Below, one piece after another: positions 33,182 through 42,639 of a stretch of 64,000 nucleotides of DNA. Below the pieces are notes generated by a model. That model searched no databases and was not told where the DNA came from. It worked only from the letters and a program-made list of their open reading frames with translations. The DNA is from Paraglaciecola chathamensis S18K6 (GTDB lineage Bacteria > Pseudomonadota > Gammaproteobacteria > Enterobacterales > Alteromonadaceae): NCBI GenBank assembly GCA_000314955.1, contig BAEM01000059.1, positions 62,001 through 126,000 on the forward strand. The letters are read 5' to 3'. Numbering within the stretch: position 1 is the stretch's first letter; the number at the start of each line of letters is the position of its first letter. The translations under genes and the position numbers were made by a program.

Positions 33182-35083
33182 ATGAAGCATCGTCAAGATA
33201 TTGATGGTTTGAGAGCGTTAGCTGTACTTGCGGTTGTTTTGTTCCATTTCGGTGTAACTGGGATGTCCGGTGGTTACGCTGGGGTCGATATATTTTTTGT
33301 TATTTCTGGGTTTCTGATTACTTCGATTTTAATGAAAGACGCAGAAAAACAATCTATAAGTTTTCTTGGGTTTTACGAAAAGCGAATTAGGCGCTTATTC
33401 CCCGCACTATTCGCTACCATTCTTGCCTCGTTTGTAGCGGCGTACTTTATTTTCATGCCAGACGAGTTTCGAGAATTTGGCCGCAGCGCTATCGCGGCTA
33501 TCGCATATTTATCGAATGTGTTTTTCTGGTTAAGTAGTGATTACTTTCAAGGTTCATCTGAATTAAGCCCGCTATTACATACTTGGTCATTAGCCGTTGA
33601 AGAACAATTTTATTTGATTTTTCCTGTTATTGTATGGGCAAGTTATAAGGTAGGTAAGCGAGCTTTTTATTGGTCTGTAGCAGCTTTGTTCGTGTGTTCT
33701 TTTCTAGCTTCAATTTGGTATATCAACACATCCGCCAGCACAGTGTTCTATTTGTCGCCATTTCGCTTTTGGGAATTGCTCGCAGGCTCCATTGTCGCCA
33801 TAGCGTTTAAAGAGAATATTGTCCCCAATGCGAAAGCTGGTAATTTGTTGAGCATATTGGGCTTGGCGTTGCTGATTTGCCCGATTTTTGTCTTAAATAA
33901 AGAAAGCCTGTTCCCAGGGTGGGCCGCCGTTCCCTCTTGTTTAGGCACAGCCTTGCTCATTTGGGCGAATGATCAGAATCAGTGGATTGGTCGTTTCTTG
34001 AAGCTCAAGTTTATGCAGTTTACCGGCAAAATCTCCTATTCTATGTACCTTTGGCATTGGCCAATAGTTGTGTTTTACGGTTATTGGATTATTAGAGAGC
34101 TGGTTTGGTGGGATACGCTACTGCTTCTACTTGTTACCTACGGAATAAGTCACTTGTCATGCAAATACTTAGAGGGGCCGTTTAGATTACAACGCGGGAG
34201 TATATTGCGACCGTTAAAAGTATATTCCACCTCAATTGCATTTAGCGCGGTAATTTTGATTCTTGGCGTTATTGTATGGAAAGGCGACGGATTTAAAAGC
34301 AGATTCCCCGAGTTTGTGGAACAAGCTAACCTCCAAGAGTCACATAAAAAGAGCGGGTTTGCAGACTGTTTTATTAAAGAAGATCAGTTCTATTATGATT
34401 ATTGGAACTACGATACCTGCGTTATGAAAGTGCCAGGAGCAACTGACACAATTTTGTTATGGGGTGACTCACATGCTTTTCACTTAATTGGAGGTTTAAA
34501 AACAATCCAACGTGAACTCAATGTCAATATCGCACTATACGCAAGTGCAGGCTGCTCACCTCTATTTGATACAGATATTCCACGTAATCCGCAATGTAGG
34601 GCCAACAATGAGTTTGTCAAAGAGTTAATAGACAAGCATCAAATTAGTCGTTTAATTTTAGCGGGTAACTGGGCTTGGGCGTTTAAAGTCGAAGATCCTG
34701 ATATTGACTTGTCGAGCGTGCAATCCACCTTTAACACGTTGGCCCAATGGAACAAAAAAGTATTTATTGTTAATCAGGTTCCTATTTACCCAGTTAAAAA
34801 CCCAGCTTTTTTAGGTATGCGTTTAGCAACATCTTCTAAAGCACCAGCGGACTATCTGTTAGCTCCTGAGTATGGTGTGAAAGCATCAGAACAGATTAAA
34901 TCACTTTTGCCCGCTGAAAATGTATTTAGCCCGCAAGATTTACTATGTGAAAAAGGAAAATGCCTAATATACCGAGATCATGAAATAATGGTCAGAGATA
35001 GGGCACACCTTTCTAGTGCTGCGAGTAGTTATATTGTGCAATCTATGGCACCGAAGCTAAAAATCGCGTTCGATATACAATAG
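33182..35083 (+). CDS. OafA-type acyltransferase with C-terminal SGNH domain
   Basis: A 633-residue fusion. The N-terminal acyltransferase 3 part (about 1-350, roughly ten helices) opens with HRQDIDGLRALAVLAVVLFH (R11, H22), the conserved N-terminal motif. The C-terminal SGNH hydrolase-like domain (about 385-630) has LLWGDSHAFHLIGGL with the nucleophile Ser and a terminal D-x-x-H in RDRAHLSS. OafA/OatA-like fusions pass an acyl group across the membrane to a periplasmic sugar. It is transcribed alone, with a good terminator after it. A relative of the same build is encoded at 50219. Confidence 0.92.
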   Translation: MKHRQDIDGLRALAVLAVVLFHFGVTGMSGGYAGVDIFFVISGFLITSILMKDAEKQSISFLGFYEKRIRRLFPALFATILASFVAAYFIFMPDEFREFGRSAIAAIAYLSNVFFWLSSDYFQGSSELSPLLHTWSLAVEEQFYLIFPVIVWASYKVGKRAFYWSVAALFVCSFLASIWYINTSASTVFYLSPFRFWELLAGSIVAIAFKENIVPNAKAGNLLSILGLALLICPIFVLNKESLFPGWAAVPSCLGTALLIWANDQNQWIGRFLKLKFMQFTGKISYSMYLWHWPIVVFYGYWIIRELVWWDTLLLLLVTYGISHLSCKYLEGPFRLQRGSILRPLKVYSTSIAFSAVILILGVIVWKGDGFKSRFPEFVEQANLQESHKKSGFADCFIKEDQFYYDYWNYDTCVMKVPGATDTILLWGDSHAFHLIGGLKTIQRELNVNIALYASAGCSPLFDTDIPRNPQCRANNEFVKELIDKHQISRLILAGNWAWAFKVEDPDIDLSSVQSTFNTLAQWNKKVFIVNQVPIYPVKNPAFLGMRLATSSKAPADYLLAPEYGVKASEQIKSLLPAENVFSPQDLLCEKGKCLIYRDHEIMVRDRAHLSSAASSYIVQSMAPKLKIAFDIQ

Positions 35084-35197
35084 CTACCTGTTAGATGCTT
35101 AAAGACGAATTACTACTGTCAGTAGGTTGGCTTAGAACTGCACACAGTAATGTGGCAGTACTATGTTCGTTAAATGACTCGATCATCTTGTGGGAGC

Positions 35198-35232
35198 ATG
35201 CAGGTTTTCTATAATACCTGCATGTTTGTTGC
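35198..35232 (+). terminator. Terminator after the SGNH acyltransferase
   Basis: CATGCAGGT (35198-35206) pairs with ACCTGCATG (35217-35225), followed by TTTGTTG. It lies between convergent genes and fits the plus-strand gene. Confidence 0.7.
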
Positions 35233-35263
35233 TTTGGCTGCAGAACGTGTTGATTCCTTTGGG

Positions 35264-36337
35264 TTATTGAAACGACGTAAATAACGTCAACCATTTTTCT
35301 TGAATTGATTGGGAATCAGTTGTCGCCGCGAGGGCCACGCTTTCTTTTGACATTCGTTGATATACCGATTCATCAGCGAGTATTTTGCGAATGCCGTCCC
35401 TAAATGATGTTTGATCAAATGGCTCTATTAGAAAGCCATTTTTTTCGTGAGCAACAACTGATTGCGCGGCATCAAAGGTATTAAATAGTACTATGGGTAA
35501 CCCTTGGCTTCTCGCCTCGATAAGCGATTGCCCATAACCCTCATAGTAAGATGTCATAATAAATACACTGTATTTGGAAAGGGTCTCTGCGACATCATTT
35601 GTTTTACCAAGGAATTTTATATTAGGATGGGCTGAAATTTTGCTCTCTAAAGCACTGACTTCTTCTGTGGACCCCGCACCGTATATATCTAACGTTAATT
35701 CAGGTGCTTGCGCCATAATGCCAATCATCGCGTCGAAATTCTTTTGGTTTTCAGAAATCCTACATATGGTAACAAGTGTGTTGTTGTGGGTTTGTCTTGG
35801 CTCTGCGCTAGGTAATTTACACGCTCTTGGAATAATAAAAACTTTACTACCATCTACCTGAAATCGTTGACATAAAGCAATCTCATCAAACGAAGTATAC
35901 AAAGTTATTGCGTCAACTCTATCAAGAATTTTCTGTGCTAATGCTTTTAGTAGCCTTCCTTGAAATAGTTTTTCTACGCTGTTTGATTGAACTAATACTA
36001 TCTTGGGTTTACGTTTTGTGATTAAGAAAAATAGTAGGTTTGCTGGGTGATAGGTGACCACAACGTCATACTTTCCGCGCATAGCTTGCCGATAGAAAAC
36101 CCAAGCTTTATTGAATGTTGCTAGAAACCCGGAATCAAAAATAAGCTTTCTTTGGATATCAAGTGCAGTGCGCTCAATCTCAATCTCTTCGACCGGAGGC
36201 TCTCGGTTATACAACTCATAGACGGTTATAGCGCTTTTCTTTACTGAAAGCTTAATTGACCTAACGAGGTTTTCAATTCCACCAAAACCAGAACAGCGAT
36301 TAGGGTGATACGACAACACAGACAGTTTCTTCTTCAT
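35264..36337 (-). CDS. Glycosyltransferase family 4 protein
   Basis: A 357-residue GT-B glycosyltransferase. The N-terminal motif SYHPNRCSGFGGIENLV matches the acceptor-side loop of GT4 enzymes. The donor domain has NNTLVTICRISENQKNFDAM, FLGKTNDVAETLSKY and the E-x7-E region FIMTSYYEGYGQSLIEARSQ. It would add one sugar to the lipid-linked EPS unit in the cytoplasm. It pairs with the glycosyltransferase gene just upstream (48-base gap, same strand). Donor and acceptor are not predictable. Confidence 0.88.
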   Translation of the reverse strand: MKKKLSVLSYHPNRCSGFGGIENLVRSIKLSVKKSAITVYELYNREPPVEEIEIERTALDIQRKLIFDSGFLATFNKAWVFYRQAMRGKYDVVVTYHPANLLFFLITKRKPKIVLVQSNSVEKLFQGRLLKALAQKILDRVDAITLYTSFDEIALCQRFQVDGSKVFIIPRACKLPSAEPRQTHNNTLVTICRISENQKNFDAMIGIMAQAPELTLDIYGAGSTEEVSALESKISAHPNIKFLGKTNDVAETLSKYSVFIMTSYYEGYGQSLIEARSQGLPIVLFNTFDAAQSVVAHEKNGFLIEPFDQTSFRDGIRKILADESVYQRMSKESVALAATTDSQSIQEKWLTLFTSFQ

Positions 36338-36385
36338 GATTATATATTAAGTACTAAACTTTAATTGCTAGATTGTCCTTGAACA

Positions 36386-37360
36386 TTACTGTTCAAGAAG
36401 GCGTTGCCATTGCTGTGCAATCACAGTATCAGAATAAGTATGATTGGCTAAGGCGATAATTTTTTCTCTAGGGAATGGGGTGAGAGCTGACAGAGCATCA
36501 TCCCCAAAATCTCTTACTAAGTGCACTAACGGAAACTCCTTTTTAACGCTTCTACCATAGGCTGAATCTTTTAAGATCACATTCGCCCCATAAGAAATAG
36601 CATGATAAAAAGTGCCACTTACAATCATTGAGTCTTCTTCATGCCCAAGGATAGCGAACGTAACAGAACTTAAAAGGCCATTTAACTCCTCAACATCCAT
36701 AAAACGATTCTCATAGGTTACCTTCGGCAACCCATCTTTTATTAAAGCAGTAATTTCATCGTTAAGTTCTGCGCTTTTGCACTTACCAATGATTTTCAGC
36801 TCTCGCTCTGGTGCCCAGTTTCGAAGAATAAGGGGAATATTTTTGTACGGCTTGATATTGCCGAATATTAAATAATTAAACGCATCGACTTTATTAGCGT
36901 CGGTTTGTTTGTAAAGGGGGTGAGGAATCACATGAGACGCAAATTCCTCTACATTCCGGTGGGTAACTATTTCATCACTGAATAAACGAATTGCGCCACA
37001 TAAAATACGATAGCAAAATTTACTATGTTCTAAATGTGGTTTGTAGTTATGTCTTACCCAAATAATTTTTCGGTAATACAAACTAGCGATAACCATACCT
37101 AATACAACTCGGAGTGACTCTAGACCTTCTGCAAAAACGCCCTTTTTCAGACAGGGATAATCTTCTAACCAGTTGAGTATTAAAACATCGGCTCTTCTGC
37201 CTTTTAACAGATTTTTCAACATGGTTTTGGGAGAAAGAGCCACAAATTCAACATCTGTATACTGGCTTTTTAGTATTAAAGATAGGTTTAGTAAGTACTC
37301 ATTATCACCTTGGAATTTGGGGAAAATACATATGTTTTTATCCGTTTTACAATCTTGCAT
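36386..37360 (-). CDS. Probable glycosyltransferase (GT-B fold)
   Basis: A 324-residue protein. It has an N-terminal Rossmann-like part (NICIFPKFQGDNEYLLNLSL), WVRHNYKPHLEHSKF in the middle, and a C-terminal part with YLIFGNIKPYKNIPLILRNW and FAILGHEEDSMIVSGTFYHA. The layout resembles GumK/WcaK-neighbour type glycosyltransferases, but the usual GT4 E-x7-E motif is not clear. It is followed by the GT4 gene on the same strand and probably acts in the same repeat-unit pathway. Confidence in transferase activity is moderate; specificity is unknown. Confidence 0.7.
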   Translation of the reverse strand: MQDCKTDKNICIFPKFQGDNEYLLNLSLILKSQYTDVEFVALSPKTMLKNLLKGRRADVLILNWLEDYPCLKKGVFAEGLESLRVVLGMVIASLYYRKIIWVRHNYKPHLEHSKFCYRILCGAIRLFSDEIVTHRNVEEFASHVIPHPLYKQTDANKVDAFNYLIFGNIKPYKNIPLILRNWAPERELKIIGKCKSAELNDEITALIKDGLPKVTYENRFMDVEELNGLLSSVTFAILGHEEDSMIVSGTFYHAISYGANVILKDSAYGRSVKKEFPLVHLVRDFGDDALSALTPFPREKIIALANHTYSDTVIAQQWQRLLEQ

Positions 37361-37642
37361 TATTCAATACTTTCTCTTTTTCGTTAGTGAACTCTGGCCT
37401 TGGCTGCACTATTCTTAAAATAATCTCTTAAAAAAATGATGCTTCGTGTTCTGCTCCAGTCTAGAACTGAGCGTTTGACCTCGGTGTAAATTAGTTGGTG
37501 ATTCAAGTACTTCACTTAAGCACGATTAGCACCACTTTTAGCATTCTACTTGTTATTTTTAGCTTATGTTCATAGAAGGGCCGCTTCACTGACTATCGTA
37601 GCGAAGTCAATACCGCCTTTCCTTAGCGAATGTCTAGGTAAG

Positions 37643-37830
37643 TTACTTCCTTAATGTTGCAAATTTTAGAGGCTTTAGCATAACTTTCATTTTACGAGCA
37701 TACTGCCGCGCTTTCAGTAAGCGATCATACAGCCGCGCTAACATCATTTCATCGACTTTATGAGCTAAGTCTCAATTGAGCCCTAGCAAACTTAATTTTT
37801 GTTGTAGTGTACCTCCCGATAATAAAGCGG
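37643..37830 (-). pseudogene. Possible decayed 3' end of a gene
   Basis: Read on the minus strand, this stretch gives a protein-like sequence interrupted by one TGA. Before the stop is SGGTLQQKLSLLGLN; after it DLAHKVDEMMLARLYDRLLK continues in the same frame, then a basic end LKPLKFATLRK and a TAA at 37643-37645. Composition (Leu, Lys and Arg-rich amphipathic helix) is unlike the surrounding noncoding DNA. No family was recognised. It may be the end of a lost glycosyltransferase or other EPS gene. Confidence 0.35.
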
Positions 37831-38218
37831 AGTTTTACTGGCTATTTATCACTGTTAGCTAGCGAGTAGTGAATGCGCTATACATATACCCGCTCAGAGA
37901 GACCCATTCAGAAAAATTCGATTTAGATGGGCCGCGATATAGGCATTGATTCAATACTAGAGTTTCTGTTTAGTTTTACAGAAGGTATAATGCGCTGAAA
38001 CGGCGTAATCTATATTTTGGATGACAACTTTACCGCGACAGTGGGAAATTGCGCGCTAAACAATTGGGCAGGGCCGTTTTCACATCTTACACCGCTACAG
38101 GAGCGAAATGGATTGCTGCTCGATTTTTGAAAAACGCTAATAAAAAACACGTGCTTCATGGTAACTCAAACAAACCCTTAGTGATTCGTTATTTAAGGGT
38201 AGGGCTGTGGGCCTGCTA

Positions 38219-38234
38219 TTTGCATACAGCGACT
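38219..38234 (+). promoter_or_regulatory. Putative sigma-54 promoter of the epimerase operon
   Basis: GGGCCTGCTATTTGCA has GG at 38220-38221 and GC at 38232-38233 with N10 between, and a perfect TTGCA -12 box. It matches the consensus at 9 of 12 positions. Transcription would start near 38245, about 100 bases before the ATG of the epimerase gene. Confidence 0.4.
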
Positions 38235-38246
38235 TAAGCGGGTGGT

Positions 38247-38302
38247 GTTTCACGTTTTTTGGGTATAGCCCATTCAAGTGACATGAGTATTTAGCGTGAA
38301 AC
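38247..38302. repeat. Inverted repeat in the epimerase leader
   Basis: GTTTCACG (38247-38254) and CGTGAAAC (38295-38302) are perfect inverted arms 40 bases apart, just after the putative start of transcription. It could be a leader hairpin or an operator pair. Confidence 0.45.
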
Positions 38303-38346
38303 GGCAAACAATCAATATTAATGAGTGAATTTATGAGAGATGGATT

Positions 38347-39345
38347 ATGAAGTATTTAGTTACTGGCGCTGCGGGATTCATTGGTAACTATGTTGCTGAA
38401 AAACTGTGTAATCAAGGGCATGAGGTCATAGGGTTAGACAACCTAAACGATTATTATGACCCTGATTTAAAATTAGCTCGACTCAAACGTATTGAACATT
38501 TTGATAATTTCACTTTTGTTAAAGCGGATATATCAGACCGAGATACGATTGCCACTTTGTTCTCGCAGCAAAAATTTGACCGGGTAATCCATTTGGCGGC
38601 GCAGGCTGGGGTGCGCTACTCTATCGAAAACCCCATGGCATATATAGATTCTAACCTTACCGGAATGGCCACTATTCTCGAAGGCTGCCGCCACAATAAC
38701 GTTGAGCATTTAGTCTACGCCTCTTCAAGCTCTGTATACGGTGCAAATAAGAAGATACCATTCGCTGAAAGCGACCGAGTAGATTACCCTGTGTCCTTGT
38801 ACGCTGCGACAAAAAAGTCCAATGAATTAATGGCCCATACCTATAGCCACCTTTATGCATTACCTACCACAGGATTGCGTTTTTTTACGGTTTATGGCCC
38901 CTGGGGTCGCCCAGATATGGCCCCATTTTTATTTACGGACGCCGTGGCCAATGACCGTCCAATAAAAGTGTTTAACGATGGCAAAATGCAGCGCGACTTT
39001 ACTTACATCGATGATATTGTAGAAGGGATAGTACGTATACAAGATGTAATACCTAAGCCTGTTGAACAAGCGCCAACTGAGTCGTCTCCATATTACAAGT
39101 TATATAACATAGGTAACAATTCTCCTGTTGAGCTTGAAGCTTTTATTACTTGTATTGAGAATGCGTTAGGCAAAAAAGCAGTAAAAAATTACATGCCTAT
39201 GCAAGATGGCGATGTAGTAAGAACCTTCGCTGATATCACTAACCTTGAAAGTGAGATTGGCTTTAAACCGAAAACTGACCTTCAGGACGGGATTAATCAT
39301 TTTGTTGATTGGTTCAAAGACTATCACGCTAATAAAGCAAGCTAG
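38347..39345 (+). CDS. UDP-glucuronate 4-epimerase-like NAD-dependent epimerase
   Basis: A 332-residue short-chain dehydrogenase-type sugar nucleotide epimerase. The NAD motif GAAGFIG is at residues 7-13 and the catalytic Y152-x3-K156 in SLYAATKKS. The insert GLDNLNDYYDPDLKLARLKR after the first strand and the RFFTVYGPWGRPDMAPFLFT motif are characteristic of UDP-glucuronate 4-epimerases (EC 5.1.3.6), which make UDP-galacturonate. It would supply a uronic acid for the EPS. It heads a plus-strand gene series running to 44913, though 291 bases separate it from the next gene. Confidence 0.92.
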   Translation: MKYLVTGAAGFIGNYVAEKLCNQGHEVIGLDNLNDYYDPDLKLARLKRIEHFDNFTFVKADISDRDTIATLFSQQKFDRVIHLAAQAGVRYSIENPMAYIDSNLTGMATILEGCRHNNVEHLVYASSSSVYGANKKIPFAESDRVDYPVSLYAATKKSNELMAHTYSHLYALPTTGLRFFTVYGPWGRPDMAPFLFTDAVANDRPIKVFNDGKMQRDFTYIDDIVEGIVRIQDVIPKPVEQAPTESSPYYKLYNIGNNSPVELEAFITCIENALGKKAVKNYMPMQDGDVVRTFADITNLESEIGFKPKTDLQDGINHFVDWFKDYHANKAS

Positions 39346-39636
39346 ACTAGGCCACCCATGCTATTAAAGGCGTTAAAGGCCGCGAGATAAAACGTCGGGG
39401 AGTTCTGTCACATTGGCTAAATATCTTTGCACTATGATAATGTGAAAAGTGATTTTGTTGGTTTGGGCTAATAGGCTATTGAGCTGAAATAGTTATCTAG
39501 CATTTTGGTATTACTTTTGCTTAAACGCTAAAGAAGCATCATTAGCTACCCTAGTGTATGCAAAGTCTGTTATTAAGTGGCTCTCTCGTTATACAAAGCA
39601 GGGAATCGAATTGAAATAGTGAAACGAGAAGAATCA

Positions 39637-40404
39637 ATGAAGTTAGAAGAAGTAGTGAAAACAAATGTAGGTGGTTTAATCACTGCCTGTATTGACCGGA
39701 AGCAGTTAGTCGACTTAATGGTGTGTCGTGTATTAGATACACGCGCAGGGGAGAAACATTCTCCTCTTGTGATTTTTTCATCCAACGGACACAGTATTTC
39801 GATCGCCAATAGTGACGCTCCAATGGGTCGTATGCTTAACGAAGCTGACATTTTACATGCCGATGGGCAAAGCGTTGTTAGTTTTTCGCGTTGGTTCAGT
39901 GATACACCTATTCCCGAACGCAGTGCTACGACTGACACTATTCATGACGTCCCGCTTATGTCTTCTGAAAACATTAAGCACTTTCTTCTTGGGGCCAATC
40001 AAGCAACCATTGAAAAATGCGGTGCGATATTGTCCGAAAAATACAGCAATTTTGACGTGGTCGGCACTCAACATGGCTATTTTGATGAAGCAGATGAAGA
40101 TGGAATCGTTGCAAAAATTAATGCTTCGGGGTGCGAAGTACTCTGGGTTGGCCTTGGTAAACCCAAAGAGCAATTATTTATTTTGCGCAACAAAAGTAAG
40201 CTCACCGTGCCTGTGATTATATCGTGTGGCGGTTGCTACAATTTTGTCACCGGTGACTACAAGCGAGCGCCCGAGTTCTTCCAAAAGCTAGGGTTAGAAT
40301 GGTTACACAGAGCCATGACTGAACCTAAGAAGCTCCTATGGCGATATATCACGACCAACCCTCATGCTGTATATTGTGTTATCAAGCATCGCTACTTTGT
40401 TTAG
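39637..40404 (+). CDS. WecG/TagA/CpsF family glycosyltransferase
   Basis: A 255-residue glycosyltransferase of the GT26 family from the ATG at 39637; a GTG at 39577 adds 20 residues without similarity. Conserved features are SSNGHSISIANSDAPMGRML, ILHADGQSVV, the core EVLWVGLGKPKEQLFI and the C-terminal RAPEFFQKLGLEWLHRAMTE. Family members add N-acetylmannosaminuronate, N-acetylmannosamine or glucose to lipid-linked sugars. It is the first of six closely spaced genes, with 9 bases to the next, and acts on the cytoplasmic face. Confidence 0.9.
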   Translation: MKLEEVVKTNVGGLITACIDRKQLVDLMVCRVLDTRAGEKHSPLVIFSSNGHSISIANSDAPMGRMLNEADILHADGQSVVSFSRWFSDTPIPERSATTDTIHDVPLMSSENIKHFLLGANQATIEKCGAILSEKYSNFDVVGTQHGYFDEADEDGIVAKINASGCEVLWVGLGKPKEQLFILRNKSKLTVPVIISCGGCYNFVTGDYKRAPEFFQKLGLEWLHRAMTEPKKLLWRYITTNPHAVYCVIKHRYFV

Positions 40405-40413
40405 GGAATAAAC

Positions 40414-41505
40414 GTGGGTAACAAAAAAGTACTGTTTCTACACAAGTGGTTCTCTTTATCGGGGGGAGTTGAACGTGTCCATCAAAATTTATCTAATGCA
40501 TTAGCCAGTGAAGACATAACGTCAGAATTCTATGTTTATGATATTACAGGTGATAAGAAAGCTGGCTACGATAAACTCATAGAATCAAAAACGGCCACTC
40601 ATCCAGTTCAATCAGATAGTTTTCTAAAGAAGCTAGGACATTTATTCGCACATATCAAAGCACAAGAAATTGACGTAATCATAGCAGCCACTGAAACAGC
40701 AAACATACTCGCTGCATTTTGTGCGATTAGATTTCCTAAATTGTCTGTTGTGTACACAAGACACTGCGCGTTTGATGTGAGTGACCAGAAGCTTTCACCA
40801 GCAAAGATTAAACTGTTATACAATTTCTATTCGCTAACTGGTGGTGCAATTGTGACCGTTTCTGGTTCATTACAACAAGAGTTACTGAGCAATATCAAAT
40901 TAGGAAGAAAGCATGTTGAGTTTATTCCTAACGCTGTGGTCGATGAGAAAGTTATTGAAAAATCTCAGTTGAACACAGATAACTTTGTCTCATCTGACTA
41001 TTTTTGTGCAGTAGGTCGGTTAGTTGAGCAAAAAGGCTTTGATATGCTCATTCAGGCTTACGCGCAGGCCCGTCAGAAGAACAATGATCTACCCAAGTTA
41101 ATCGTAGTGGGTATTGGTGATTTGTTAACAGAGTTAACCCAACTCGCAGAATCATTAAATATCAAAGAGTATGTGGAATTCTACGGTTTCACCGACAACC
41201 CTTATTATATTATCCGCAATGCTCAAGCGTTTATCTTGTCATCTCGCCATGAAGGGATGCCCACTGCGTTAGTTGAAGCCATGTACCTTAACACCCCAGT
41301 TATCGCATTTGATTGCCCCACAGGGCCTTCAGAGTTAATTGAAAATGGCAAAAATGGCTTTTTAGTTGAAGCAAATAATGTAGATAAGCTCGCAGGTGCC
41401 ATCAGCAAGTATAAACAATTACATGGTAAAGAGATTGCTCAGAGTGTTAGTGCGTTCGAGTATCAGAGTGTTGCGCGTCGTTATATCAATGAATTTAGTG
41501 GGTAA
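40414..41505 (+). CDS. Glycosyltransferase family 4 protein
   Basis: A 363-residue GT4 enzyme with a GTG start after AGGGAATAAAC. The acceptor-side motif LHKWFSLSGGVERVHQNL is near the N-terminus. The donor domain carries FCAVGRLVEQKGFDMLIQAY and ILSSRHEGMPTALVEAMYLN with the E-x7-E motif. It lies 9 bases after the GT26 gene and 3 bases before the next GT4. Retaining transfer to the EPS repeat unit is expected; the sugar cannot be told. Confidence 0.92.
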   Translation: MGNKKVLFLHKWFSLSGGVERVHQNLSNALASEDITSEFYVYDITGDKKAGYDKLIESKTATHPVQSDSFLKKLGHLFAHIKAQEIDVIIAATETANILAAFCAIRFPKLSVVYTRHCAFDVSDQKLSPAKIKLLYNFYSLTGGAIVTVSGSLQQELLSNIKLGRKHVEFIPNAVVDEKVIEKSQLNTDNFVSSDYFCAVGRLVEQKGFDMLIQAYAQARQKNNDLPKLIVVGIGDLLTELTQLAESLNIKEYVEFYGFTDNPYYIIRNAQAFILSSRHEGMPTALVEAMYLNTPVIAFDCPTGPSELIENGKNGFLVEANNVDKLAGAISKYKQLHGKEIAQSVSAFEYQSVARRYINEFSG

Positions 41506-41508
41506 GTA

Positions 41509-42630
41509 ATGGCGAAAATCAGTATTGTTTTGCACGATTTGCGTGGCGGTGGTGCCGAAAAAATGATGGTGCGCCTTGCAAACCAATTAGCAGAAAACGG
41601 TGATAGCGTTGAAATGATTCTGTTAACCGCTGGCGGGGTAAATAAACCTTTTTTAAGTAAATCAGTCACCTTAGTTGAATTAAACTCGACACGTACATTA
41701 TCGGCTTTTTCCCCTTTGCGTAAACATTTAAAAGCATCGCAACCAGACGGTATCTTGGCTGCGTTAACTCATGTTAACGTGATAACCAGTGTAGTGTGCG
41801 CCAGTTTAGGGTGGTTATCACGTTTATCCGTCAGCGAGCGAAACACGTTTTCATTAGACAGGAAGGTAAACAACGGCCTGGTAATGAAAGCGACTTACGC
41901 CATAGCCCCTTATATCTACCGTTACATACCCAACCCTGTTATAGCCGTTTCCAAAGGAGTTGCCGACGACCTAGTAGCATGTTCTGTCGTAAGGCAAAAA
42001 GATGTATGTAGCGCATCAAATCCGGTTATTACTAACGATACACTCGAAGCAGCTAAGCAACAGGCTAAGCACCCTTGGCTAACGAACAAAACAGGTAAAA
42101 CGGTGGTTGCAGTAGGTCGCCTTAGCGATCAAAAGGGTTTTGATATGCTAATCGATGCCTTTGCTACGGTTTTGAAAGAGGTAGACGCGCGATTGGTCAT
42201 TTTCGGTGAAGGTGAATTACGCGATGAACTTCAGCGTAAAATCGAGCAACATAACATGGCGCAATCAGTAGACCTAGCTGGCTACACTGACAACCCCATT
42301 GCAGAAATTAAACAAGCTGACTTATTCGTCTTGTCTTCACGTTTTGAAGGAAGTCCAAATGTATTGGTCGAGGCGATGTCGGTAGGGTGTAAGGTGGCTG
42401 CTTTTGATTGCCCTTCGGGACCGATGGAAACACTCGATGGTGGCGCTGTGGCCCCCTTAATCGAATACAAAAACGTATCTGCTCTAGCGAAAACCATAAA
42501 AGCTGAACTGGCCACCGATAACAGTTTAGAAAACCGTAGTAGGATTATTGGCGCGGTAGAGCGATTCAGTGCTGAAAATTCAGCGAATGAATATCGAAAA
42601 CTCATTTTCGCCAATGCTCAGGTGAAGTAA
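41509..42630 (+). CDS. Glycosyltransferase family 4 protein
   Basis: A 373-residue GT4 enzyme. Its start motif SIVLHDLRGGGAEKMMVRLA and donor motifs TVVAVGRLSDQKGFDMLIDA and VLSSRFEGSPNVLVEAMSVG are canonical, including E-x7-E. It shares the pattern RLxxQKGFDMLI with its upstream neighbour, so the two may be old duplicates. It is 3 bases downstream of that gene and so probably translationally linked. Another cytoplasmic step of the EPS unit assembly. Confidence 0.92.
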   Translation: MAKISIVLHDLRGGGAEKMMVRLANQLAENGDSVEMILLTAGGVNKPFLSKSVTLVELNSTRTLSAFSPLRKHLKASQPDGILAALTHVNVITSVVCASLGWLSRLSVSERNTFSLDRKVNNGLVMKATYAIAPYIYRYIPNPVIAVSKGVADDLVACSVVRQKDVCSASNPVITNDTLEAAKQQAKHPWLTNKTGKTVVAVGRLSDQKGFDMLIDAFATVLKEVDARLVIFGEGELRDELQRKIEQHNMAQSVDLAGYTDNPIAEIKQADLFVLSSRFEGSPNVLVEAMSVGCKVAAFDCPSGPMETLDGGAVAPLIEYKNVSALAKTIKAELATDNSLENRSRIIGAVERFSAENSANEYRKLIFANAQVK

Positions 42631-42639
42631 ATAGCTGCT

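Larger units (their letters stand above)
37361..38346. other. Nearly 1-kb gap with a gene remnant and a putative sigma-54 promoter
   Basis: The longest gene-free stretch of the window. The part at 37643-37830 reads on the minus strand like a decayed gene end. A sigma-54-like site lies at 38219-38234, and an inverted repeat at 38247-38302 follows it. An open frame at 38049-38237 has no recognisable features and is probably chance. The gap looks like a junction of two once-separate gene blocks. Confidence 0.5.

Noticed and set aside
38049-38237. 62-codon plus-strand frame before the epimerase
   Set aside because: No ribosome site or domain, and it overlaps a better-supported promoter candidate.
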